Of a stretch of DNA of 64,000 nt, positions 35,078 through 47,664 are shown in pieces. The position numbers and the translations under genes are program-made. How positions within the stretch are numbered: position 1 is the stretch's first letter; each line of letters begins with the position of its first letter. Origin of the DNA: Anthopleura xanthogrammica (lineage: Eukaryota > Cnidaria > Anthozoa > Actiniaria > Actiniidae); assembly GCA_964019055.1 (NCBI GenBank), contig OZ025221.1, forward strand, positions 5,596,968 through 5,660,967, in the 5' to 3' direction. The notes below the pieces were generated by a model, which ran no database searches, was not told the origin of the DNA, and saw nothing but the letters and a program-made list of their open reading frames with translations.

Positions 35078-36663
35078 ATTGCGTTACTGTTGCGTGACAG
35101 GATCTCTGTCTGCTCAGTCCTGCGTGACAAATGAAAATAGGTATGGTAAATTTTAACCAAACATTGGGGAATCATTACACGATGCACTCTTTCGCTTTTG
35201 GAACACAGAATATTGGGGTGGTTTCCTCGATACTGCGTGTCTGTAGTAAAAAAACAGTATGCTCAACAAAATACCACAGACTCTGGAAAACCCTAGAATG
35301 TCAAGAGCTGTGATTGGTTAGAATATTTCTCGCGACAATTGATTGAAAAACAGCGCTAGCAATCACTAGAGCTCTTGCAATAATGGATATATTACAATTG
35401 CCTCGAGAGTCGATAAAATGGCAGTGCAGCTGTAAAGCAATAAATACTGCTTTTTTTCTGGAGTAAAATAAAAAACCTTGATTTAGGAGCCCGCGCTCTA
35501 GCTACTAGGCAATTAAGATACGTGCTTGATGTCACGACCAACGAGCATGAGTCATTAACTAGTTTACGACCTTCGTAAACTGCTCTACTGTCAAACGGTT
35601 CGGAAAATAACTAGTTTTGCAAATCGGGGATGATTAAGGATGCACGAATACACGAAGAGTAGCATTGTAAAAAAAACAGCTAAACAAATAAGCAAACAGA
35701 CAAACGATTGAAAAGACAAGCAAATAAAAACAAACGAGTAAACAAAGATATAAAAGGTAATAAATAAACACACAAACGAACTACTTAGTATCTTGGCAAC
35801 AAACAAATAAATCACTACATGAATTAGCAAATACACAAACAAATATATCAAATGACAAACAAACAACTTAGCAAACACACAAACGAACTACTTTGTAGCG
35901 TGGAAAACAGATAAACAATTGAAATAACTTGGCAAATACACAAACGAAAGATCTGACAAGCAAATAAACAAATAGTCCTATGAGAATTTCCTTAAGACCA
36001 TTGTTAAAATCCGCCTAGACTGTAACTTCGAAAAAACGTTTTTCTCTAATGGTTATTGGATGAATATTACCCTATTTGCTTATAAAGCATTTAAGAGTAG
36101 TTCGACGATATCTTATTTAAACGTTTCTTTCATACTTTAATCAATTTTTTTAAGATTTTGGTTATCATTTCGTTCCTCTCCGCACATTTACGAGTCTTCA
36201 TATCTCCAGGCGAGCCGGCTCTGGTAAAATCCTATCCGTCCAATTAGACTAAAGTCCTACTTAAAAACGCACTCTTGTGCAAACAATTTACGTATGTTCT
36301 CGTAATTTAACTGACGAACTTATGCTTTTTTTTTCTATTTCAAGAAACATTAAATTTAAAGTAGTGATTGAGATTTAATCGATATTTCAAAGTATCTTGA
36401 AGAGAAAACAGAGAAAAATATGTTTAAATAAAAAGAAATCTCTTCTATTTTTCAGATCCAAAAAGCCTTTATTTAGTCATGTTTACTTTGTATTATATTT
36501 CATTACACGATGAAATTGCTTCCGGGCGGCTTGTTACGGAAGTGGTTGAGCTATGTAGGATAAACTGGTTAAACAAGTTTTCCCAACAGGGAAAAAATAG
36601 AGAGTCAATTGCCCTGTCGGATAACACTACTTGCTTACTTGCTGGCATTACGAATTGCTTACA

Positions 36664-36852
36664 TGGGCAAGAATAATAGAAATTTAGGCTAAATCTTCTT
36701 TTGTTTGGGATATTTAGTGTAATATTCAGCTCTTCTCACGTTTCACTATATCATTAACCGAATATTATTGTGATTTCAATTGTGCTGCTTTTATTTTGTC
36801 CCCTCTGGCGACCATGATCCTTAGCGTTAAAACAATAGATTGTTTTGATGTT
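36664..36852 (-). mobile_element. Dispersed repeat family C, copy 2 (reverse)
   Basis: Reverse complement relative of 24799-24996: shares CAAGAATAATAGAAATTTAG, CTCTGGCGACCATGATCCTT and GCGTTAAAACAATAGATTG. Confidence 0.75.
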
Positions 36853-38254
36853 ATGGTGTTGTACGGCAGGAACCAAAGCTTTTTTGAAAGAGATTTTTGG
36901 TCATTACCTAATGGACTGTACTTTAGTTTTACCTTAGGAAAAATATTCAAATTATTTGAGTTCCGTGTCAATCTTAATAAATCGGATTCCAAAAAGTGTG
37001 CTGGCAAATGTTTCTTCAAGCAAATTTTTCTCGGAAAAAAAAATGAATTCTTTGGGAAAAATTCGACGAATGATGACGGAATCAATGCTTTGTAAAGTGT
37101 GGAAGATGATCGCTGGTTTCAAAAATGAACGTGGTAATTCAAAATGTACGTCTTAACCTCTCAACACACCTCTACTTCCTCCTGTTGTTATCTTCCTCCT
37201 GCGTCTTTTTTATGCCTTGTAGTCGACGAATACAAAGGAATTAGAATCTGGAGTAATCGAATAACCAGGTCTTTGTTCAGTTTTTTTTTTTAAATTTTTT
37301 TTTTTACATATTTATTGGGCATCAAACGGGACTCTAAGTCCCTTTGAAATAACAATGAAGAGGTATAGGAAATAGTATAGAATAACAAGTCAAAAAAGTT
37401 GTTTTTCTGCTCTGTAATACGTGTTTTTTTTTCGAGAAAATAAGCCTGAAGAAACATATAATTTACATCTTTAGAAAATTCTTTCGTAGCCCTGTGGCGG
37501 GTGAAACTCTCTTTCCACATCGAAAAGAAAGGAAATAAGTCACAATGAATAGTAATACTCTTAAAACAGAATAGTGATGGAAAGATGGGTAAAACGGAGC
37601 AGCGTTGGTTCCTTGGAGAGAATACTTTACAGATGAAGGACACCTGCTATAACGCTTGCTATAGTAATTTGAAGGTGCGTTAAAGGACAACAAAGTTCTG
37701 CAAATTCTCGCGTATTGTACTTTGCAAGTTATAAAGCGAATGTCCCTTATATCACCTCTCTGGCGCGCCAAGAATTTTCTATTTTTAAAAGAAGAGAGAG
37801 ATTCTTCGAGCAACAAGGATAAATTGTGCCCTCGGGATAATAAAAACGAGCAACATTCGCGTGGCAATCTGTTGCCTCTATAACCGTACCTTGAACAAAG
37901 AAAAATTTAAAATAGAATTAATTTTGGAATATTTTTTCCTACTTACTTGAAACCTGACAACAAGTAATAGAAAACCGTTTCGAGTGGTTTCTAGTATCGT
38001 CCCATCCGATGGGCTTTCAGGCGTAAATTAGAACACGAAAAAAAGGAGTCTCTTGCCAGCACAAGTATGATTACTGATAATGTATCCAGTGCGCATTGGA
38101 TGGTTAACTTTCATTATAGCCGGTTTACCGGTAATGAGTCTACGATTGATATGTCTATATCAATTTTCATGAGTGGGATATCTTACTTTTAAATTAATTT
38201 TAAAGAAACCGAATTTTATCGAACCCCTAAACAACCCGGTTGTGGGTCGTCTTC

Positions 38255-38560
38255 AGTTCTAAGTCAGGGCATGGCTAACTCACAGATCGAACCCTGAAAC
38301 AACATCTGCGCTGATCAAAGTCAGGGCACGGCTAACTTACAGATAGAACCCTTAAACAACCTCTGGGCTGATCTAATTCAGGGTATAGCTAATTAAGAGA
38401 TCGAAGTGGAATTTAGCTTGTTAGGTTTTACGCAGGGAGAAAAACTGGAGAACCCGGAGAAAAAACTACTCACATGTGATGCCGAGTCCCAAAGAATCGA
38501 ATCTGAGACTCCAGACATGAGAGGCAGGTATACTTACGCTATACCACCCTTGATTCAAGC
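38255..38560 (-). mobile_element. SINE copy with about three tail units (reverse)
   Basis: Read on the minus strand: a diverged tRNA-like head with ATTCGATTCTTTGGGACTC, the body with TTTTTTCTCCGGGTTCTCCA, and a tail containing about three copies of the unit seen at 20566-21215. Confidence 0.75.
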
Positions 38561-38846
38561 CGCAAAAGTGAAAACTCTTAGGCAGTCGGAAGAAGAATCT
38601 AGGGTGCAAGTGGCGGAGTCCCCTTTCCATTAGAAGTTAGGAACCCAACCCCCCTCACCCTCGGGGAAATCGATGTATATACATACAAATTCCGATCAAA
38701 ACTAAGATAACGAGGACATTAAGCATGGTGGTATTGATTTATCATGAATCTAGCTGTACTTTAAGCTCAGCACAGCTTCCAACCAGGGGTTAGAATTGGC
38801 GTTATATATAGATTCTGGACTTTGGACACTCTTAAAACAGAGCACT

Positions 38847-38848
<2 letters not shown>

Positions 38849-38925
<77 letters not shown>

Positions 38926-38943
38926 GGGGGGTGGGGGAGGGTA
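38849..38943. repeat. (GA)n followed by poly-G
   Basis: About 33 GA units then a run of about 17 G. Confidence 0.97.
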
Positions 38944-41900
38944 AAGTGTGCACCGTCGGCTTCCATATATAGCAGTTGAACTTCAACTGAAGGAACTACT
39001 GACGTTACTTTTACCTTTACCTATTTTTGTTCTTGTCTTCCGCAGTTTTCCGTGCGTGCACTCTCCGATGTCATCAAGATGGAAAACACCTAAAATTATA
39101 TTCCATGACGTCTCGACTCCGGTAATTTTTTCCAACTTTTTGATATTAGATTGTACAAAACATTATTTCGCTCATATGATCTGTGTAATTTTGACTAAAA
39201 GCTTAACTTTTAATTTAAATAACTTTCCTGTATGGCTCATTTGTTAATACTTTGCGGTTTTCCGATAAGACATGACTCTTTCTTAGTCGCTACGAACTTT
39301 TTTTGTTCATCGATTTAAGATAAATTGAGTAGAAAATGTGGTACCACGACACTTGAATGGCTTTCAACCTCAACCAATCATAGGGCGAGAAATACGCGCC
39401 ATCAGAAGGCTAGTATTTCTGACGCCATCCAATCAAACTTCTTCAAGATTTGGAATGCATTCATCAGTGCCGTACGTAATTTCACTCGCCCAAAACTTTT
39501 TTATTCTCTATTATTATTCTTGGTATTAGCTTAAAAATCGTACATGGGATTTTCTCATTTTTATACCAAGCTAGAGCTTAACTATTCTGTCTTCATTCAG
39601 CCGTTTACTTCCGCTATCATTCTTAGTCACATGTATCATATATAATCCATTCTAAATATCCTTTATTCAGACGAAACGATTAGCTTTACCCACGTGTAGG
39701 GAAGATTGAACCCTATGATATTTTTTCAATGATCAGAGCAGAGCATTTTTTTTTTTCGAGAATAACCGATTATAATTACGACTAAAATTAGCTATCACCT
39801 GCGATTCAACTGAGCTCTTTCTTGGTTACTGCGAGTTAACATGAATGGAAAACCATCGTAAATCTTAATTTAAAGAGCACCTGAAATGAACTGCTGTGAA
39901 TTTTTTTCCAACCAGTACACCAAGAAACTAGTCTAAAAAGCTGCCGCTTCGTCGATATAACAACGTGAATTACAAAATATTCAAATCACTTGGCATATGC
40001 CAGCCGAAATAAACGAATAAAAATACGGAGACATTGCTATTTTAAGATTTTTTTTTTCTTGTTTTCAAGTTTTTTTCTTTGTTTGTAAGTTTCGTATAAT
40101 TTTGTCTTCGTTATAGATGCTATCATTGTTATCGGTGCTATGTTGTTAGTATCAGGTTCTTTTTCAGTGAGATAAAATTGACTGACGAAAACTCATTATT
40201 CTTCCTGGTGTAGTTAACTCGACTCGATAAAGTTAAGCCTTGTTTCCATACGTGTTCTCCCCCACCCCCTTCCCCCTGCTTTTTTCTTGTTTTTAAGGCA
40301 AAAACACTCAAAGCAATAAAAAAAACGAAGCGAGTTCAAAATATCCGAAGCAACAAGAGTGGAAAAAAGAGAGAGAAGAAGAGAAAAAAGAAAAGCAGGT
40401 TTTGTACAAAACGGCGATAAAATCACGAAACACCTGTAAGAAAACAAAGTCTATAAAAATACAACACTTCTAGTATAAACAAAGCTTCAACTCACCTTGT
40501 TAGCACATTATTGCCAGCTTCCACTTCACGTTCCCTGTAAACAAGATCGCTTTTCAGTTATTTGACTAACAAACTTCTTATCTTAACTAGAATGTTCAAC
40601 CACTTTTCAATAAGTTTATATAGCTTTTAAAGCGGTTGAGGGGCGAGCTGACATTCGTCTTTCGGCTATCAAACTGCTATCACGTTCCGAAACCATTCGG
40701 TGTGCTCATGAAAAGTCAGTAATTACAAAACAGGCGGTTTTTTTTTTCTATATTATTTATACATAAATTAGTTGTAATGAGGTAAAATTTAGTTGGCCGT
40801 ATACAGAGTATATCAAAGTGTTGTTATCAGCTAGGTCAATCGGACGATGACACAAAATAGCATTATCAAAGTGACGTACTTCGGATGAAATTGGAAATTA
40901 CAAGATGGCGTATTATCTTTCGACGAAAGTTACAGATCTTGTGGTTACGACTTTTTGATCTAGCTTGTTTTCTTTGTTTTATCGAAAATTAAATATAGTA
41001 TTGAGCAATGAAACTATCTTTGCTTTTGTTACTGCCTAAAAATGACGTTTTCTTCCGTCATTATCGTGAATTGTATAATTCAGGAGAATTTTCGAGAACA
41101 TTCAATCCAAATTGAATAAGTAGCCCGGCCATCCCTGTATACAACCAAGGAGCGGGTAGTTATATTACGAGGAAAAATAATTTTCTTTTTCTCGAAAATG
41201 ATATGTCATATCTTTGCTTCCCCTTGATTTACTTTACTCCTAAACCATTCACATATACAGTCAAGTAGTTTATATTTGAATCATAAATCATAAAACAAAC
41301 TCAAAATGTTTCTCGCATATCTTCAAAGATTACTTCTAATATTATTGCTACAAGATTAGCGATAAAATACAAAGAAATTAATTTTTCTTCTTCTGTTTTT
41401 AAACCTTAAAAGGTTGTATATTTATATATATTTCTGTATTCTTATACCTTTCTCATGTTAGCTCAAGTTCGACATTCTAATATTCTACAGTTTGGCTCTA
41501 AAATTAGTTTACGAACGAGAAGTATGATGATATAAAAGTTAGAATATCTAGAGAGTGTATTTAGTTTTTTTGGGGGGAGACTTTTCTTTATTAACCAGCT
41601 ATTAAGTTATTCTAGATTGTTAATTAAAAGATACCAAAGAATTATGAATATCTGAAGTATGATTACGTTTGCAACCTTGTTTTACCAATTTTCTGATAGT
41701 GTCAGGACCTGTCAGAAGCTATTACGCTAAATTATTAAGTAATATTCAAAAAGTAGAATTAGCTAAAGGTTTGTCGTGTACGTTAGAACATTTCAATAAC
41801 AATGTCACAGCTATTCAATTATTTATCAGTATATTAATTATTCAGAGTTATTTTAGTAAAATAATTGTACGTTTTATTGATGGTCACGTTTCTCGGCAAA

Positions 41901-42796
41901 ACAAGAAACTAATCATTAATTCTGTGTTTATTTTAAATACCATGTTTTGTAATTTTACCTATTATTCATAAATATTTCGGCTCAACTTTTCGGCAAAAAA
42001 AAAAGTTACCAGCTGATTTTTGGATAATATTTTTTATTTCTAATAAATTATATATATTTTTAGGTTCTAATTTTTAAATATGAGTGATAATGAAATTCTT
42101 ATTTCTTGATATAGAAACAAATGGAAAAACAAAACTTCCCATTGAACAAACAAATATGGCCGCCGTGGTTTTGGCTTATATTTGTAATGTTTGCTCATGT
42201 TTGTGAGGTCTGTCATTGTCAAAAATGGCGGAAGTCATGTATTGCAGTGTACTGAGATTGAATATTAAAAGGTTAGAGACTTAAAGTTTGTGTTTGTTTA
42301 CAAATACACACACTTGCTGAATGTACAACAAAATAAAACACAAAATTCCTCATACTGCATTCATTCGGCTCTGCTTCGTGTAGTATTGAAAATGTATCTT
42401 TTATTATGCAGTCAGCGTGACGCCATAACTGTAATTTTTAAACCAAACACTCGCTTCAGTTTCTAATGGAGTTATTACACGCCCCTTGCTTATTTACGCC
42501 CTTAATGTAGGGTACACTGAGCGGTATATGTATCAAATAGAATAGTGTTCACAGGTAGCCCAGGACCTCCGGAATACGCCCGTGAGACAACCTATGAATT
42601 CTAAGACAGGCAAACAGTTATTTTGATCATTACGTATGGATATATAGACGCTTGTCAAGCATTAAGACAATACTGACTCTTATATAGTATTCGCTTTTTT
42701 TATGTTAATTATGGTTTCCCTTATGCCTATTTTCAACTGAGGTTATTCTAATTTGATCAACGTAATCCAGTTAGTCGTGTGTTCGTTTGTTAATTT

Positions 42797-43425
42797 ATCC
42801 ATCCATCCATCCATCCATCCATCCATCCATCCATCCATCCATCCATCCATCCATCCATCCATCCATCCATCCATCCATCCATCCATCCATCCATCCATCC
42901 ATCCATCCATCCATCCATCCATCCATCCATCCATCCATCCATCCATCCATCCATCCATCCATCCATCCATCCATCCATCCATCCATCCATCCATCCATCC
43001 ATCCATCCATCCATCCATCCATCCATCCATCCATCCATCCATCCATCCATCCATCCATCCATCCATCCATCCATCCATCCATCCATCCATCCATCCATCC
43101 ATCCATCCATCCATCCATCCATCCATCCATCCATCCATCCATCCATCCATCCATCCATCCATCCATCCATCCATCCATCCATCCATCCATCCATCCATCC
43201 ATCCATCCATCCATCCATCCATCCATCCATCCATCCATCCATCCATCCATCCATCCATCCATCCATCCATCCATCCATCCATCCATCCATCCATCCATCC
43301 ATCCATCCATCCATCCATCCATCCATCCATCCATCCATCCATCCATCCATCCATCCATCCATCCATCCATCCATCCATCCATCCATCCATCCATCCATCC
43401 ATCCATCCATCCATCTATCCATCCA
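42797..43425. repeat. (ATCC)n microsatellite, about 155 units
   Basis: Perfect tetranucleotide array with one variant unit (ATCT) near the right end. Open in several frames as poly(I-H-P-S) or poly(M-D-G-W), which are artefacts, not genes. Confidence 0.98.
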
Positions 43426-43436
43426 CAAGTTGCAAA

Positions 43437-43526
43437 TAGACCCCTTGCACGTGACGTCAAAGCAGTTCAATTTGGCCATGGAAACCTATTATTTTGTCCT
43501 CAAAATTCAGCTGCTGCAAGGGGTCT
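43437..43526. mobile_element. MITE family A, copy 3 (short)
   Basis: TAGACCCCTTGCACGTGACG at left and GCTGCTGCAAGGGGTCTA at right. It abuts the ATCC array (11 bases away). Confidence 0.88.
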
Positions 43527-43628
43527 ATAGTGTTTTTGTTAAACAAACAATAGATACTGAGAATACGAAGTTATATATTAAGGAACAACTTTTTAAAAAA
43601 CCTTGTTTCCGAGGCAACTGCAGAGAAC

Positions 43629-43663
<35 letters not shown>

Positions 43664-44147
43664 AGTTCTTCGAAAACACTTGATATGCAGATAATATCTT
43701 GAAGCTGTTTTCATAGCGTAATTTCTAGTTTTCATTCAAGCCTTCAGGCTCAAAACGCGCCTCGTTAACAATTAATAATGTTTTTCAACTATTCGATATT
43801 TTTTCTTACCACTTTGTGCGAAGTTTAGCAGAAAAGAACCAGAATGAAGTTTTCTTTTTTTGCCTATCGATGAATAAAAGACTAACCCAGCTTTGAAGCT
43901 GTCTTTTTAGTTGTGGCCGTATTTATGTGTTTGTCTAAATATATGAAGTATGTCAACGAATGATGATTCAATTATTGAGCATTGTTATCGATTTTGCCTA
44001 CGCTCACAGTAGGAATGCTGCAAGTTGAAGGTTTCATGATATCGCTTTAATGGATGTAGAATCTTGAGCTAAGTACATGTTTGTGCTCATGAGAAAAACA
44101 AGGTTTAAGTGTATGAACAAACTTTGGCGCTTTTTTATCACCATTAT

Positions 44148-44509
44148 GATCATCACTGTCATCGTTATCACAATCATCATTACTATCATCACTGTCAACA
44201 TCATCATTTATCATTAATCATCAGTGTCATCGTTATCACCATCATCATTACTATCATCACTGTCAACATCATCATCATTAATCATCACTGTCATCGTTAT
44301 CACCATCAACACCATCATCATCATTATCATCATCAACACCATCATCATCATTATCATCATCAACACCATCATCATCATTATCATTATCATCATCATTATC
44401 ATCATCAACACCATCATCATTATTATCATCATCAACACCATCATCATCATTATCATCATCAACACCATCATCATCATTATCATTATCATCATCATTATCA
44501 TCATCATCT
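44148..44509. repeat. Imperfect (ATC)n array
   Basis: ATC units with a higher-order 36 bp-like period around AACACCATCATC. Confidence 0.95.
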
Positions 44510-44552
44510 GGCGGCCGCCTGCGGTGCAGTTGTATGCCTTTGACTCGGTCAC

Positions 44553-44555
<3 letters not shown>

Positions 44556-44624
<69 letters not shown>
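44556..44624. repeat. (GA)n microsatellite
   Basis: About 34 perfect GA units, starting shortly after the ATC array. Confidence 0.97.
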
Positions 44625-44626
<2 letters not shown>

Positions 44627-44861
44627 TATTTTAACCATTGATTACCAAGCTCAGAAATTCATCGAGTTTAAAGCACTTTGAATTCCACAAAGTCCATTTT
44701 CCAATAATGCACATGGCGCCATCATGGTCGAATATTATGATGGACGCCACTTGTTTGAACGCAGCTTGAAAGAGATTAAATAAAGCTATCGATAGCTAGT
44801 CTAAGTGATCCAGCTAATCGTGTGTTCGTTTGTTCATTTATTCTTTAGTCATTGATATTTT

Positions 44862-44972
44862 TATTCATTCATTCATTCATCCCTTCATTTATTCATTCAT
44901 TCATCCCTGCATGCATTCATTCATTCATCCCTTTATTTATTCATTCATTCATTCATTCATTCATTCGTTCGT
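44862..44972. repeat. Imperfect (ATTC)n array
   Basis: ATTC/ATCC units with interruptions; the preceding bases CTAATCGTGTGTTCGTTTGT also precede the ATCC array at 42770-42790, so the two arrays share a flanking sequence. Confidence 0.85.
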
Positions 44973-45454
44973 TCCATTCATTTCTCTTTCTTTCTTTCTG
45001 TTACCTCACTTTTGTTCATTCTCTTATCCTTCCTCTTATTCATCGTTTCCCTTTTATTCTAGCTTTTCAAGAATTTAAATTTGAAAAAAATTAAAAAAAA
45101 TGTCCTGCTTAAAAGCTATCAGTAGCTTGAATCAACAGTTCTATCAAATGTCATTCTCATTGATAGGTATACGTGCCATGAAAAACATTTCCATTCATCA
45201 GATCTGACACCAAGCAGATGCTGTTTTCTAACTTAACATGGGGGACGATGAAACGTCAGATCAAATGATTAATTTCAATTTTTCATTGACGACTAGAAAA
45301 TATTTAATGGGTTTTCACGTCCTTAGCTAATGCGTGCTTGTAATTAGTTAAAACTAATTAACCATGCCAAGGGCATATAATTGTTTTTTTGCTTTTGTTG
45401 CACAACGTTTCTAGAAAAATTAAGGAGTGGTCATTTGGATAAATAAACATTCTT

Positions 45455-45903
45455 AAAGGCCCGTTTAAACTATCAATTTTGTAGTGCGCGACTTGAGCAG
45501 CAATTTCAACGGCGATTTTATCGCAACCCAAATCGCGCTTGTAAACGGAAGGCGATCTTATGGCGATTTTACGGCGACAGGTCGCAGCCAAGTTGCCATA
45601 AATTTGCCATAAATTTAGCGAAACTCGCTCGATATTCACTTGTAAAATACCAAAAATGCTGCCGTGTCTATCCTCCTTGAGAACTGATCAGAACTGACCA
45701 CCGGTGCCACAAGAAACAAATCCTAAACGGGAAAGAACATTTTATCCGATGGCTGATGAAAAAAGTCCCTGATTTTTAGAAATATCGCAGCAAGCTTGCA
45801 GTAAAATCGCTGTTTTACACTCGCGATCGAGATTGGAAAAAAATCGCCGTTGAAAACGCATCTTGAGTTGCGCAACAAAATTGCTAGCGCTAACGGGCCA
45901 TAA
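45455..45903. mobile_element. Inverted-repeat DNA element (449 bp)
   Basis: Ends are inverted over about 95 bp: GGCCCGTTTAAACTATCAAT at left against TTGCTAGCGCTAACGGGCC at right, both continuing into CAACGGCGATTTT. The interior is GC-richer than its surroundings and has no long coding frame. Probably a non-autonomous DNA transposon. Confidence 0.8.
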
Positions 45904-47571
45904 GGAAGTCGATCATTTCGGCACCTATCGTGAGTTACGTGATGAGGCATCAAGTAGTGAAAGCAAAACAAAAATAATGCGGTGAAAAATGAAAAAACCT
46001 TAGAAAAATAAAAATAAAATGTATTTGTAACTGTTTTCAAAATGGTTCTTCTCTATGAGGCTTTAAAACTAACATCCTATAGTATATAGTACATGTTGAA
46101 CAAAACTGCAGCATTTTGTCACGAATCGAGGTGAAGCAGAAAATGTCGCTTTTTGGTGCGATGAATAAATGTCACTTTTTTCTTAAACTGAGTGAGGTGA
46201 ATGTACATGAAACTTTAGCGTTTCTTTAAATGAAACAAAGAATTGGTGTCGCCGTTTGTTTTGAAGATATAAAGGGGTTTGAAGAAGGGAGCGACGATGG
46301 GCGATTGATACAAAGTGAAGTAACTTGTATAGTACTTCCTTATTGCAGTCCCTCCCCTCTCCTCCCCTTCTGCCGGTATTCTACGCCTGGAGAAAGCGCC
46401 AAAGCAGATGAAGAACGCATTGCACGCAAAGTATATTGAAATAATTATCGCTCCAATCCTATTATACCCCCAATACAACTATATATACTGTACCTCAAAT
46501 ACTACGATTCCTCAAATTCCCCCGATAATAATTATTTATATCATTATAAGCATGTCTACATCGTACGAAGTTAGCATTAAAATAAAGCATTGGATACCAA
46601 ACGAGACAGCGGTTGTGAGCGGGTTCATCTGCTTTCTATAAAAAAGCCTATGGTTTCGAAAAATCTCAGTTAAAATCAGCTATAAAAGTGCAGAAATTAA
46701 GCTCATTTCTTGAAAGTTAAGAAAACATTGCATTTTAATCTATTTACCAATGCCTAAGGTTTGTTTTTATTGTATTTAGAACTTTTCTATTGTTGTACTA
46801 AAATATTTCCCCCGGCTGAAAACATCGAACTAATAAGATGCGAAGTTTTCAAGCAACCACGTTTGTTTTCTTGGACAACTTGGAGCATGCGCATATGTTT
46901 TTCAGTCCTGTCGTTCGTCCTTGATCGTTTTCAAAAGTGGCTCTATCCAGGGGAACCTGGGTACGAACTTAACGAATTCGCACATCTGTCGTACATAGCA
47001 CTGGAAGCCTCGTTTTTTAATCATTACATTCCGTGGTAAAAGGAAATATCCCAAGTTAAAACCTCTGGTCTTATTTTCCTGACAAACATCTTTTACCAGT
47101 TTGCTTTTTATTGGAAAATTCGCTCGTCATGACTTTAGAAAAAAGGACTTTCACATAATCTAAAAATACCAACTACTATGTGTATTCATCAAATGTAGCT
47201 TATAAATTATTAAAGAAAATACACATCACTAGTTCCAAAAATAACCTGGGCTGATCAAAAGCATGAACATTGGCTAGTTGACACTTAAGATGAAGATGAC
47301 TTAAGATGACATTTTTACATTCTGCTTGCCAAACATTTCGTCTTACGTTTCTGAATGTCTTTTTTTCGGTTAGTGGGGGTGATTAAAAATGAAGAAAATT
47401 GGGCTGAACCATTGCGAGGATTCCCTTTTCTGACTAATTTGGTTTCCCAGCAACAATTTTTTAGACCTCGTTTTTGCTTCTACATTTCTAATTACTAATT
47501 TCCCACTTTGTCTGGTAAAATATTTGATGCTAAAAATAAAATATAGCAATGCTTATTTTTCTCCATCTATA

Positions 47572-47664
47572 ACATTGTAATTACTTTTTGGGCTGGTGAA
47601 AGATGAATATAATATATCGATGTGTTGTCATTCACTAGCCCCAAAAAAAGTAATTACAAACATC
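47572..47664. mobile_element. Short palindromic element (93 bp)
   Basis: TTGTAATTACTTTTTGGGCT at left and GCCCCAAAAAAAGTAATTAC at right. Confidence 0.6.

Larger units (their letters stand above)
35078..42796. other. Gene-poor interval
   Basis: I find no supported coding exon, tRNA or rRNA. Contents: A/C-rich imperfect repeats with ACAAACGAACTAC (about 35640-35960), the reversed family C element (36664-36852), a SINE (38255-38560), a GA/poly-G tract (38849-38943) and otherwise AT-rich sequence. Short open frames here have no recognisable domain. Confidence 0.6.

Noticed and set aside
42797..43425. Long open frames of poly(Ile-His-Pro-Ser) and poly(Met-Asp-Gly-Trp) on both strands
   Set aside because: They are translations of the ATCC microsatellite; there are no flanking exons or other coding signals.
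45358..46040. Two minus-strand frames of about 95-105 codons
   Set aside because: They lie in or across the inverted-repeat element at 45455-45903 and show no transposase or other domain.
46761..47039. 92-codon frame in the gene desert
   Set aside because: No domain, no start context of note, no neighbouring exon in phase; length is within chance for AT-rich DNA.
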